In this document: in pieces, positions 7,312-13,761 of the stretch
Numbering within the stretch: position 1 is the stretch's first letter
Layout: each line of letters opens with the position of its first letter
Virus record (IMG/VR): IMGVR_UViG_3300005527_000121
Span: 1-38,485 of that record
Length of the DNA stretch: 38,485 nt
Source: a virus
Direction: 5' to 3' (one strand)
Notes under the pieces: model-generated
Databases searched by the model: none
Told to the model about the DNA's origin: nothing
What the model saw: the letters and a program-made list of their open reading frames with translations, nothing else
Program-made: the position numbers and the translations under genes

Positions 7312-8520
7312 TTATCCTTTAGCTTCTCCATAAGCAGAATTAAATACAAATTCAATCTCATCTACAACATCTTGGAAATCATCGAACTGCCAAGTATCTT
7401 GACGAAGATGAGTTGGAAGACATTCATACATATAAGAAAAATTACATCCGAACTCAGCGTCATACTCATATAGTCGATCGATCAATGGTTCGTCAACGTC
7501 ATAAAGGAAATCGAAAAGATCGGCGATGTTATAGAACTGTTCTCTTTCTGAGACCTGCGATAATACCTGAGTCTCTTCTCTCTCTGATTCTTTCTTCGAG
7601 GGTTTTGAAGGATTCATTGGTAGAAGGTAAGCTTGACTTTTTTTTTCTGGCTGACTTGCTTTTCCAGACATACGCTCCCAATCGAATCCGCCGTAGTAAT
7701 TGCCTCGGCTATTGAGAACCGAATCATTTAGCTGCGTTTGAGAAATAAGCTGACCAGTTACAGCATTGAATCGGAATAACTTATTTTCTTTAATCATTGA
7801 TGGTTTTGTAAATTCAAGTCCGAGCTTTGTTGCTGTTGATGTGATGATGTCGGTAGTCGTTGCCATTACTATTCCGAATCCTTCGATTTGTGAATAATAT
7901 AACCCCGCATCATTACGAATAACGTCAAGAATGCGAGTGCCGTCAGAGTCCCGAGTAAGAATACCAAACGCCCAATAACCAGAAAGAGTGTTAAGCCAAG
8001 CTTGCGCATTGGAAATATCCTTACCTACGTTATGATTGATATATGATTGCAACGCTGCCTCTGAATCGCAAGTAGAAATTTTATTAAGTCCAAGTGTAAA
8101 AGAGTTACTGATAACTCCGTTATGTACTAGAGAATGATCTGCGTCAACGAATGGGTGTGTATTGGCGAACTCTTTTCCACAGGTAGCATAACGTGTGTGC
8201 ATTGTTACTGTCGTAACATTTTCAAATGTCGGAACATCTACACCAAACAAAGAATAGTTTTGATCGATGTTAGTATATTTAGACAAATGCTTTTTATATG
8301 CAAGAAGTTCTTTAGCAATCTTCTCATCTCTAATTGCGTCTCGATCAAAGAACAAATCGTTATCATGCCATCGCTCAGTAAAGAAGTTACCATCATTCTT
8401 TACTGCACTATAACCAATTCCCATGTTGTTACCAACAGACATTGGAACCTTAGCTTCTAGCATAAATTTTTCAGTTAGCGATGGATTCTTAAGACCTGTC
8501 ATAAGTAATAATCGACACAT
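7312..8520 (-). CDS. Class II glutamine amidotransferase (Ntn hydrolase)
   Basis: 402 residues. It releases ammonia from glutamine for a partner ligase. The ATG at 8520 gives Met-Cys-Arg; loss of Met exposes the N-terminal cysteine nucleophile of this family. HTRYATCG at 108-115, NTHPF at 120-124 and LVHNGVISN at 131-139 are the classic glutamine-pocket blocks. About 100 C-terminal residues (from about 300) form an acidic, aromatic extension (FDFLYDVDEPL) absent from minimal amidotransferases, perhaps a docking region. The stop codon of the preceding gene overlaps the ATG (TGATG). The neighbouring amidoligase and ATP-grasp genes are the likely users of its ammonia, or of its reverse, peptidase-like activity. 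Confidence 0.88.
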   Translation of the reverse strand: MCRLLLMTGLKNPSLTEKFMLEAKVPMSVGNNMGIGYSAVKNDGNFFTERWHDNDLFFDRDAIRDEKIAKELLAYKKHLSKYTNIDQNYSLFGVDVPTFENVTTVTMHTRYATCGKEFANTHPFVDADHSLVHNGVISNSFTLGLNKISTCDSEAALQSYINHNVGKDISNAQAWLNTLSGYWAFGILTRDSDGTRILDVIRNDAGLYYSQIEGFGIVMATTTDIITSTATKLGLEFTKPSMIKENKLFRFNAVTGQLISQTQLNDSVLNSRGNYYGGFDWERMSGKASQPEKKSQAYLLPMNPSKPSKKESEREETQVLSQVSEREQFYNIADLFDFLYDVDEPLIDRLYEYDAEFGCNFSYMYECLPTHLRQDTWQFDDFQDVVDEIEFVFNSAYGEAKG

Positions 8521-8801
8521 CAATAATTTCCTTTGTTTAATTTGATAATAGATATAATTCCATTTCTTAGAGTTATCTTTTGTTTTAAACCATTTGGTTG
8601 AAGCATATCATAATCTTTTGATATGACCATACCATTTAAGTATAAAGTAGAAGATGTAATTTCACTACAAGCGTCAGAATATAGCGGGTCTGGTAGACTG
8701 AGAGTCAATAGCAGAGTGTTCTGGAATATCTCTACTCCAGAACCTCTGTAATAAAAGAACTTGATTTTAGGCTGCTTCGAACTCTTCGTTGCCGTTCTCA
8801 T
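8520..8801 (-). CDS. Probable MxIxQ-family small protein, start uncertain
   Basis: The reading frame ending at 8520 contains EIFQN followed by LLLTLSLPD and a strand-rich C-terminus ending IIKLNKGNY, which fits the family. The expected start position is the codon at 8735-8733, 7 bases after an AGAGG site, but that codon is GTA. The nearest canonical upstream start is the ATG at 8801, used for these coordinates; it has no ribosome binding site and overlaps the amidoligase by 35 bases. Either a non-standard start is used or the gene is decaying. The stop overlaps the amidotransferase ATG. Confidence 0.5.
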   Translation of the reverse strand: MRTATKSSKQPKIKFFYYRGSGVEIFQNTLLLTLSLPDPLYSDACSEITSSTLYLNGMVISKDYDMLQPNGLKQKITLRNGIISIIKLNKGNY

Positions 8802-10173
8802 CGATTCGAGATGAAACGTAGTCCATAGCAACTTTAGGGATAGATGGAGCCACCGAAGAAAGTTCCGTAATTGTCTCCATTTTCTTTGTAATAAGTTGAG
8901 CATTGTTCACTACTCCGATAAGAAACTTACACCAGTTAATAATCTGAACACAGTTTACTGTACCCTCGTGAACTCGAATCTCAAGAGTTTGGAACTTCTT
9001 AAATGCGTGAGTGTTAATAACGCTATATCTTTCAGAATCGTTACGCTCCTGTGTTACTTTGAAAGAAGAGTTTTTATTTGGTTTACAGTATGTATTTAGC
9101 TGTCTATACTCAGGTTGAGCTTTACGCATTAGACTCATTGTGTTAAACAATGCAGCGTATGAAGTCTCTGCGTTTCGAGTTCTGTGATCGAGATGAACGT
9201 GCAATCCACAAGATCGGTTTACAAGTGCATTGATTTCCTTGTCCCGTAGAACTTTTTGGATTCGCATTAGGACATTTTCTAGCTCATCTTCCGAGACTAA
9301 AACTCGAATTTCGCAAGAGAAATAATTCGGTGCATCTACATTGATCGAACCATCATCTGTAACATTGACATACTTATGAAGGCGAGCTTCGATGAATTTC
9401 TTCTTAAGCTTGTCACGACCACCCTTAACGATACACTCAATCTCGATACCAACATATTTTTTATTTGGATCGGAAGGAACTTTGTTTTGCTCAATAAAAG
9501 TAACAAGTCCTTGCTCAAAGATTTTACCATAAACATTGGATTCAACATTGATGCCACCCAACTTACGAACCTTAACACCTTGAACTTCTTTGACTGTCTC
9601 TTTTAGAACATTAGCTCTACGCTGTTCTGTGATAAGAGAGGCAAGGTGCATCTCTAACTCTTCTTTTTTGTCAGCTAGAGAAGTCTCAACTTCTACAACT
9701 CGCTTGAGCTTATCAACATAAAACTTTGTAGTTGCTGGATTTAGAGCAGATGAGATGGCGAGTTCAATTTTCTCAATCTCAGCAGCGTTCGCCTTCATTG
9801 TCCGACCATTTGGCTTATACTTTAGAGCCAAACGCTCACGCTTTTGACGAAGAAGTGAAAGCTCTGTTTGCAATTGACTCACATCAATCTTATCTTCAAT
9901 CTTTCGATAAGCAATGGTTCGTTTACATACAGCAGGTTGACAATCTGCAACTCTGAGAATTGGATTTCCTTGAACCTCTGGAACATTGAGAACTTCTACC
10001 TCAATGATTTCACCATGATAGCTATGCTTATCAGTTCTAAGAACTTTGAAAAGCCAATCACGCATAATACCAACATAACCTAGCTGACCGAAATGACCAT
10101 CTAGTTTGAAATTTTCAGCGAACATAGATGGATTAAGACGGATAACAGAACCAACTTTAATTTGATTTGACAT
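8767..10173 (-). CDS. GS-fold amidoligase (putative amidoligase family) with N-terminal coiled coil
   Basis: 468 residues from the ATG at 10173; GGAGG lies 8 bases upstream, and the TTG two codons earlier is too close to it. Residues 1-95 form a small beta domain, about 96-200 are a coiled coil, and about 235 to the end are the catalytic domain. YVGIEIEC at 240-247 has the metal-binding GIEIE. DDGS at 273-276 and SCGLHVHLD at 321-329 (glycine plus two histidines) are hallmarks of the glutamine-synthetase-like COOH-NH2 ligases. KFQTLEIRVHEGT is a later basic strand. This family forms amide bonds with ATP and usually travels with a glutamine amidotransferase and an ATP-grasp ligase, as here. 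The substrate cannot be told from sequence. Confidence 0.85.
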   Translation of the reverse strand: MSNQIKVGSVIRLNPSMFAENFKLDGHFGQLGYVGIMRDWLFKVLRTDKHSYHGEIIEVEVLNVPEVQGNPILRVADCQPAVCKRTIAYRKIEDKIDVSQLQTELSLLRQKRERLALKYKPNGRTMKANAAEIEKIELAISSALNPATTKFYVDKLKRVVEVETSLADKKEELEMHLASLITEQRRANVLKETVKEVQGVKVRKLGGINVESNVYGKIFEQGLVTFIEQNKVPSDPNKKYVGIEIECIVKGGRDKLKKKFIEARLHKYVNVTDDGSINVDAPNYFSCEIRVLVSEDELENVLMRIQKVLRDKEINALVNRSCGLHVHLDHRTRNAETSYAALFNTMSLMRKAQPEYRQLNTYCKPNKNSSFKVTQERNDSERYSVINTHAFKKFQTLEIRVHEGTVNCVQIINWCKFLIGVVNNAQLITKKMETITELSSVAPSIPKVAMDYVSSRIDENGNEEFEAA

Positions 10174-10194
10174 AGACAATACCTCCGAGTTATG

Positions 10195-10371
10195 TCAATT
10201 ATTATTTACATTTTCATTGGAGTCAATACCCCAAATTTTACCTTCATGTTCAAGTACGTTTTGCTCGAACCATTCTTTTAGTTCTTGCTCTGATTTTCTT
10301 TCGAGTTCGAGTTGAAGAAATAGATTTAATTTCCATACCTTTTTTGACTGGAACACTTTTGATTCTTCCAT
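10195..10371 (-). CDS. Small helical protein overlapping the 3' end of the 137-residue gene
   Basis: 58 residues starting MEESKVFQSKKVWKLN, a strongly amphipathic helix (ELERKSEQELKEWFEQ), ending in Asn residues. GAGG lies 5 bases upstream of the ATG. It overlaps the preceding gene by 122 bases in another frame. In the overlap this frame looks more protein-like than the other, whose translation is a run of Arg, Lys and Thr. It could instead be the true C-terminus of the preceding gene reached by a frameshift. Confidence 0.55.
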   Translation of the reverse strand: MEESKVFQSKKVWKLNLFLQLELERKSEQELKEWFEQNVLEHEGKIWGIDSNENVNNN

Positions 10372-10663
10372 TTTTCCTCATCTCTACTGGGATTGTTATT
10401 TGATTAATAAATTCAATACAATTGGTCGGTATGCTATGAATAGCATTTATGTTATATTTATTTGAGAAAAAAGAAGGAGTCAATCTACCTAGAGTCATAA
10501 TCTCAATAGGAATATCTTCACCTTCCTCGTCATCCCAAATTTCATCTGTATAAGTATCGTTTCTTTTAATATAAAACTCAAGTTCTTTATTAGGAGAAAC
10601 TCCACCATATAACTCATCACAAGTAGACTCATCAAGTATCTGAGCTAGAGTTATTTTTTCCAT
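10250..10663 (-). CDS. Hypothetical protein, C-terminus questionable
   Basis: 137 residues. The first 95 are acidic and ordinary (DEIWDDEEGEDIPIEI, then INQITIPVEM). The last 30 or so are a basic run (STRTRKKIRARTKRM) that looks like a shadow of the overlapping 58-residue frame. A good ribosome binding site (GGAGATTTAA) precedes the ATG, and the gene overlaps the upstream small gene by 32 bases. A frameshift near 10310-10350 would join the plausible parts of both frames. Confidence 0.6.
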   Translation of the reverse strand: MEKITLAQILDESTCDELYGGVSPNKELEFYIKRNDTYTDEIWDDEEGEDIPIEIMTLGRLTPSFFSNKYNINAIHSIPTNCIEFINQITIPVEMRKNGRIKSVPVKKGMEIKSISSTRTRKKIRARTKRMVRAKRT

Positions 10664-10853
10664 TTAAATCTCCAGTATAAAAAGTGAATCTATTTGGCTC
10701 ATCTTCTGTTGCATTTTTTAGTTTACGTTCTTGTTTAATTGGTGTTTTTCTTCCTTCATCTTTCCAAGTATAATAGTCACTTAGTACACATCTAAATTTA
10801 AGATGTGCTCCTTTTACCCAACTTTTATCATCCTTGTATTGAGCTATCTTCAT
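10632..10853 (-). CDS. MxIxQ-family small protein (MKIAQYK)
   Basis: 73 residues: MKIAQYKDDK, a Trp, then LKFRCVLSDYYTW and a long charged, Asn/Ser-rich tail (NGKNNSSSDT). It overlaps the upstream member by 26 bases and the next gene by 32 bases. Confidence 0.72.
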   Translation of the reverse strand: MKIAQYKDDKSWVKGAHLKFRCVLSDYYTWKDEGRKTPIKQERKLKNATEDEPNRFTFYTGDLNGKNNSSSDT

Positions 10854-11055
10854 TTTTTAACCCTTTAAGATTATACCTAAAGTCAGATTTTTCCGTATAA
10901 ATGTACATACCAGACGAGACTAACATCGTCTTTTTGCTTTCACAATTATACCAAGTTCCTTTTTTGTGATCTTTATTTATAACAATCACATTAAATCCTA
11001 AATGCGATTGCCAAATATATTTTCCGTCGATCGGAGTTTGATCGAAGTAAATCAT
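10828..11055 (-). CDS. MxIxQ-family small protein (MIYFDQT)
   Basis: 75 residues: MIYFDQTPID, then FNVIVINKDHKKGTWY and MYIYTEKSDFRYN. The ribosome binding site TAGGAGGATT is the strongest in this gene block. It is preceded by a 108-base untranslated leader with a hairpin, so this gene probably opens a transcript or is controlled at its leader. Confidence 0.73.
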   Translation of the reverse strand: MIYFDQTPIDGKYIWQSHLGFNVIVINKDHKKGTWYNCESKKTMLVSSGMYIYTEKSDFRYNLKGLKNEDSSIQG

Positions 11056-11163
11056 AATCCTCCTAAATAGTGACGAGCCGTCACCTCACAACTACTTTCC
11101 TGTCATCCAACAACAGAGGTCAGTAACCTTACGAGTTAGGTATGTGACACCTAGCATTTTATA
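11056..11163 (-). other. Structured 5' leader with hairpin
   Basis: No gene. On the minus strand a perfect 6-bp hairpin, GTGACG-GCT-CGTCAC, spans 11070-11084, just upstream of the strong ribosome binding site. Upstream of it, GTCAC could pair with the hairpin's GTGAC instead, an arrangement that could switch. The leader also has a partial hammerhead look (TCGTAAGG, CTGA, GAAA) but lacks essential core bases. Confidence 0.4.
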
Positions 11164-11427
11164 TTAGGCTTTCAGCTTCTCAGTAGAAAGCTTGTCCGCA
11201 TTTTCATTAATAAAATCGGCTAACTCAGGAGCCGAAAAAAGATCAGCTAACTTTTGAGCTTGATTAACATACAAGCTAACTGGAAATCTTGAGTTCAATC
11301 CGTAGATAAGAAGGTTCCCTTTATCACCTACCTTAACAGTCAATCCTCCGATTCTCTTAGTTGGAATCAAAGCCTTCATTTCCTTGAGCTTTGCTTCTAG
11401 TGCCTTGATTTCTTCTTTAGTTGTCAT
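11164..11427 (-). CDS. Hypothetical protein with N-terminal coiled coil
   Basis: 87 residues from the ATG at 11427, which has GGAGAAAG upstream; a longer in-frame form is less likely. Residues 2-25 form a Lys/Glu coiled coil, then GGLTVKVGDKGNLLIYGL is a beta hairpin, and the C-terminus is helical. This short layout (coiled coil plus beta hairpin plus helix) is common in small phage proteins of unknown role. Confidence 0.68.
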   Translation of the reverse strand: MTTKEEIKALEAKLKEMKALIPTKRIGGLTVKVGDKGNLLIYGLNSRFPVSLYVNQAQKLADLFSAPELADFINENADKLSTEKLKA

Positions 11428-11632
11428 TTTCTTTCTCCTTTTTTTCAAAGCGAAATCTGCTTTGATTGTATTGATTAACAAATAAATAGTTATCTATTCC
11501 ATTCGGACAATTAACTTTCTCAAATAGGTTAGTTCTATATTTAGAATTAACGTCTATACAAACAAATAGCAACGAAGATTTTTCATCTGCCCATCCATCT
11601 GGTATCCTCTGTTTTAAAATCATGTGATTCAT
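11417..11632 (-). CDS. MxIxQ-family small protein (MNHMILKQ)
   Basis: 71 residues from the ATG at 11632, which has GAGGT 5 bases upstream; the family-like start MILKQR is the second ATG, at 11623. The second strand is LLFVCIDVN. The C-terminus is rich in Phe, Arg and Lys. It overlaps the upstream member by 50 bases. Confidence 0.68.
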   Translation of the reverse strand: MNHMILKQRIPDGWADEKSSLLFVCIDVNSKYRTNLFEKVNCPNGIDNYLFVNQYNQSRFRFEKKEKENDN

Positions 11633-11813
11633 TTTTACCTCTAGTTGAAGCAATAAAATCTGTTAAGTAGCTTCTTGAGTCTCTATAACCATTTTTATTA
11701 AATATCCCCCAAGGTCTTGAACAAAAAGATTTATCCTTTTCATCAAAATCAAAGCCAAAGTTATAATTAGCATTAGCGTCGTTTCTAGTTCCGAATTGGT
11801 ATATTTTAAACAT
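11583..11813 (-). CDS. MxIxQ-family small protein (MFKIYQF)
   Basis: 76 residues from the ATG at 11813; an in-frame GTG four codons upstream also exists. MFKIYQFGTR, then NFGFDFDEKDKSF, a Trp-Gly turn and a charged tail. It is the first family member met in the direction of transcription and follows a 21-residue hydrophobic peptide gene. Confidence 0.7.
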   Translation of the reverse strand: MFKIYQFGTRNDANANYNFGFDFDEKDKSFCSRPWGIFNKNGYRDSRSYLTDFIASTRGKNESHDFKTEDTRWMGR

Positions 11814-11814
11814 A

Positions 11815-11880
11815 TTATATCTCACTTAATATCACTAACCCTATGTAAAATAAAACACAGTAACCCAATAACTCGATCAT
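11815..11880 (-). CDS. Tiny hydrophobic peptide, 21 residues
   Basis: Begins MIELLGYCVLFYIGLVILSE, followed by Ile and a stop; nearly the whole peptide is one membrane helix. The start overlaps the stop of the winged-helix gene (ATGA), and the stop lies one base before the next start, so it fills its slot exactly. The tight packing is the main evidence that it is real. It resembles the 20-residue peptide at 14399-14461 in size and character. Confidence 0.45.
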   Translation of the reverse strand: MIELLGYCVLFYIGLVILSEI

Positions 11881-12119
11881 TGAATCTTCCAATTGAGACA
11901 GTCTGTCAAGCTATAATCATAACCTCGCCAGTTACCACCTCTTTGAATCATGTTTAGTTCGCTCATAGTTTTAAGTAATTGTCTTACTTTAGTTTCAGAC
12001 AATCCGCTTCTAACTACAAGTCCAGACAATGTTAGAGTCCGATACTTTTTGAGCGTATGATAGAGAAGAAACATGGAAGCACCATAGTTTCTAGCCATCT
12101 CTAACTCTAAATCATTCAT
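11877..12119 (-). CDS. Winged-helix DNA-binding protein
   Basis: 80 residues from the ATG at 12119, chosen because it overlaps the upstream stop (ATGA); a GTG nine bases earlier is the alternative. Residues about 20-75 form a helix-turn-helix: MFLLYHTLKKYRTLTLSGLV, then SGLSETKVRQLLKTMSELN as turn and recognition helix, then MIQRGGNWRGYDYSL as the wing. It probably regulates transcription of this arm, but no target is visible. Confidence 0.7.
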   Translation of the reverse strand: MNDLELEMARNYGASMFLLYHTLKKYRTLTLSGLVVRSGLSETKVRQLLKTMSELNMIQRGGNWRGYDYSLTDCLNWKIQ

Positions 12120-12348
12120 ACCATGCACCTTGGTAAGTAAAGCCTAAATTTTTCTGCAAGTTACGCAACATTTTTTGCTGCTGTGGAGAAAGTTCAGGCT
12201 TTGTATAAACTTTCTCAGGTTGATTGTAAATAGCCTTTAAGCTAGCATCATAGCCCGCTTTGTTGCTATTTTTACCCAAGTCCTTTGCATTTTTTGAATT
12301 CAATTTTTCAGGTGGCTTAGGGAAGATTTTCTTTCTTGATTTTGCCAT
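12112..12348 (-). CDS. Hypothetical basic protein
   Basis: 78 residues, Lys/Pro/Asn-rich at the N-terminus (KSRKKIFPKPPEK) with a C-terminal helix (SPQQQKMLRNLQKNLGF). AAGGAG precedes the ATG. It is likely disordered in its first half. No family recognised; nucleic-acid binding is possible from charge alone. Confidence 0.65.
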   Translation of the reverse strand: MAKSRKKIFPKPPEKLNSKNAKDLGKNSNKAGYDASLKAIYNQPEKVYTKPELSPQQQKMLRNLQKNLGFTYQGAWYE

Positions 12349-12351
12349 AAC

Positions 12352-12525
12352 CTACTCCTTAATTATAGCATCTTCCTTGATGCAAAATTGACCATTCGTG
12401 GTCTTGATTAATACACCACCAGCTTGGAAACATTTAGAATCCACCTTAAGCGTTTTGTATACAAAAAAGCCGAGAATAAAAACGAAAAGCATAGACAAAA
12501 CTACTATGCCGATTCTATTAATCAT
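12352..12525 (-). CDS. Small membrane-anchored protein, 57 residues
   Basis: One N-terminal membrane helix (residues about 4-24, IGIVVLSMLFVFILGFFVY) and a short exposed domain with two cysteines (SKCFQAGG, GQFCIKED) that could form a disulfide in the periplasm. The start overlaps the upstream stop (ATGA). Its last codons overlap the ribosome binding site of the next gene. Confidence 0.62.
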   Translation of the reverse strand: MINRIGIVVLSMLFVFILGFFVYKTLKVDSKCFQAGGVLIKTTNGQFCIKEDAIIKE

Positions 12526-12695
12526 TGTTTTTCCTCAACCATATAGTTAAGTAATAGCTCGTCACACTTCTTAAGTTCAGAAATATATGCCTGAGTAAGA
12601 AGCCAATCACGCTCAGAATATATCTGAATCTTTGTCTCAAGTAAAGAGATATGTTCTACTAGTTTTTCTTTTGGCATTGTTTCTATATATAACAT
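12522..12695 (-). CDS. Small helical protein, 57 residues
   Basis: Starts MLYIETMPKEKLVEHISLLE and continues as a charged helix ending VEEKQ. GGAGG lies 5 bases upstream of the ATG. It probably forms a short coiled coil. It overlaps the next gene by 4 bases. Confidence 0.62.
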   Translation of the reverse strand: MLYIETMPKEKLVEHISLLETKIQIYSERDWLLTQAYISELKKCDELLLNYMVEEKQ

Positions 12696-12713
12696 AGATA
12701 CCTCCAGTATTAT

Positions 12714-13253
12714 TTACCAAGACACCATTCCTGAACTTGAAACAGCAAAGTTGCATTTAGTTCCGTCTGTAGTTCTATAATTTCCAGCAGATAATAAACC
12801 TAAGAATCTATTAGAACCTGATTCAAAATAAGCAAGAACCTTACCATCTCCAGTCTTTAAAAGAACTTCATCAAAACCTGCGGAATTGCCACAAGGATCG
12901 ATAATCTCTGTAATAGTTTTACCTTCTAATGCAGAAAGTTGCAACAATAAATTTGCTGTCTGTGTTTCTAACTCTAAAATTTCAAGCCTTATATCTTTAA
13001 TAGCAGTTTCAAAAGCGGTATGTCCTTGAAAAACCATGTCTTCTAATTCAATAAGTTCTGATGATAAAGTAATCATCTCTTCTTTATTTTTGGAAATAGA
13101 ATCTTTGATTGACGCAACTTGCTCCTCTAGTTTTTTAATCCTAACATCTTGCTTTTTTATTTTTTCATCATAGTCAGCACCGATCATTTTTCTTACGTTA
13201 TTTCCACAGGATACAAGAGATAACATAAAGAAAACAATAAATATATTTTTCAT
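12714..13253 (-). CDS. Putative lipoprotein with coiled coil
   Basis: 179 residues. A signal peptide ends in a lipobox, LVSC followed by Gly, with Cys16 as the lipidated residue; Gly at +2 fits outer-membrane sorting in Gram-negative bacteria. Residues about 28-95 are a long coiled coil (KKQDVRIKKLEEQVASIKD). A compact C-terminal domain has two cysteines (DPCGNS, TKCNFAV). The start overlaps the upstream small membrane gene by 4 bases. Phage lipoproteins made early often block superinfection by masking receptors, and lysis spanins are also lipoproteins. The position among early-arm genes favours the former, but that is inference. Confidence 0.72.
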   Translation of the reverse strand: MKNIFIVFFMLSLVSCGNNVRKMIGADYDEKIKKQDVRIKKLEEQVASIKDSISKNKEEMITLSSELIELEDMVFQGHTAFETAIKDIRLEILELETQTANLLLQLSALEGKTITEIIDPCGNSAGFDEVLLKTGDGKVLAYFESGSNRFLGLLSAGNYRTTDGTKCNFAVSSSGMVSW

Positions 13254-13378
13254 TTAATACCTTTTGCTAAAATAGTACCAACTTCTGATCTACCTTTATT
13301 ATAATTTGTAACATTAAACATTGTAGCTAATAGAAAAAACATAGACACTGGAACAAGCCAGAAAAATAGAGCTTTCAT
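13250..13378 (-). CDS. Small membrane protein, 42 residues
   Basis: Starts MKALFFWLVPVSMFFLLATM; one hydrophobic helix then a polar tail ending AKGIK. GGAGACAAA precedes the ATG. The stop overlaps the lipoprotein start (ATGA), so the two are coupled and may act together at the envelope. Confidence 0.6.
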   Translation of the reverse strand: MKALFFWLVPVSMFFLLATMFNVTNYNKGRSEVGTILAKGIK

Positions 13379-13396
13379 TTTGTCTCCTTAAAAGAC

Positions 13397-13426
13397 AAGC
13401 TCCCAAGCTATTAAGCTCAGGAGCCT
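13397..13426 (-). terminator. Hairpin terminator, minus strand
   Basis: A 13-position stem with G-U wobbles on the minus-strand RNA (AGGCUCCUGAGCU against AGCUUGGGAGCUU) closes a UAAU loop and is followed by GUCUUUU. It lies between the ribozyme-controlled 55-residue gene and the 42-residue membrane gene. The weak U-run means partial termination or a processing hairpin is also possible. Confidence 0.5.
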
Positions 13427-13535
13427 AGAGGTAGGGTATAAACAATTGATTTCATTTAGGTCGGCTTGACATAGCCATGACATCAATCGTTTGACAATAT
13501 AAATTTTGAAGGTTTGCCTTTATTTACCTACAATT

Positions 13536-13703
13536 TCACGCTATGCGAGCGGCTAATTCTTTCTTAGCTAAGTATCTAGTCTTTGCTTCTAATCCAATAT
13601 AATCATAAAATCTAGGCTTATTATTTCCTGTATAAAAAGTCCAAGCATTATAAAATTTCCACTTACCATTAACATATACAGCATAAAAGTTATATGGTCT
13701 CAT
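13536..13703 (-). CDS. Small basic aromatic protein directly downstream of a hammerhead ribozyme
   Basis: 55 residues starting MRPYNFYAVYVNGKWKFYNA, with a Tyr/Phe/Trp-rich beta-looking N-terminus (a three-strand sheet is plausible) and a basic helix at the end (TRYLAKKELAARIA). The start at the ATG at 13703 has AAGGAA 6 bases upstream. That AAGGAA is also the 3' strand of stem III of the type III hammerhead, so it is paired in the intact ribozyme and can be freed after cleavage. Function unknown. Confidence 0.65.
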   Translation of the reverse strand: MRPYNFYAVYVNGKWKFYNAWTFYTGNNKPRFYDYIGLEAKTRYLAKKELAARIA

Positions 13704-13708
13704 TTTAT

Positions 13709-13761
13709 TTCCTTTTCGTTCTTTTGAACTCATCAGGTAAGACATACATCTTACGAAGGAA
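13709..13761 (-). ncRNA. Type III hammerhead ribozyme
   Basis: All core parts are present in order on the minus strand. Stem III 5' strand UUCCUU ends in the cleavage-site C (g13755). Stem I is a 6-bp hairpin GUAAGA-UGUAUG-UCUUAC. The core CUGAUGA follows. Stem II is GUUC-AAAA-GAAC, then GAAA, then AGGAA, which together with the last core A pairs perfectly with UUCCUU. Predicted cleavage is between 13755 and 13754. The stem III 3' strand serves as the ribosome binding site of the 55-residue gene. Identification rests on the exact core and three perfect stems. Confidence 0.9.

Noticed and set aside
11056-11163. A third hammerhead in the leader of the MIYFDQT gene
   Set aside because: The core CUGAUGA is replaced by CUGACCU, stem I would need a 2-4 base loop and stem III pairs only about three bases, so it is not called as a ribozyme.
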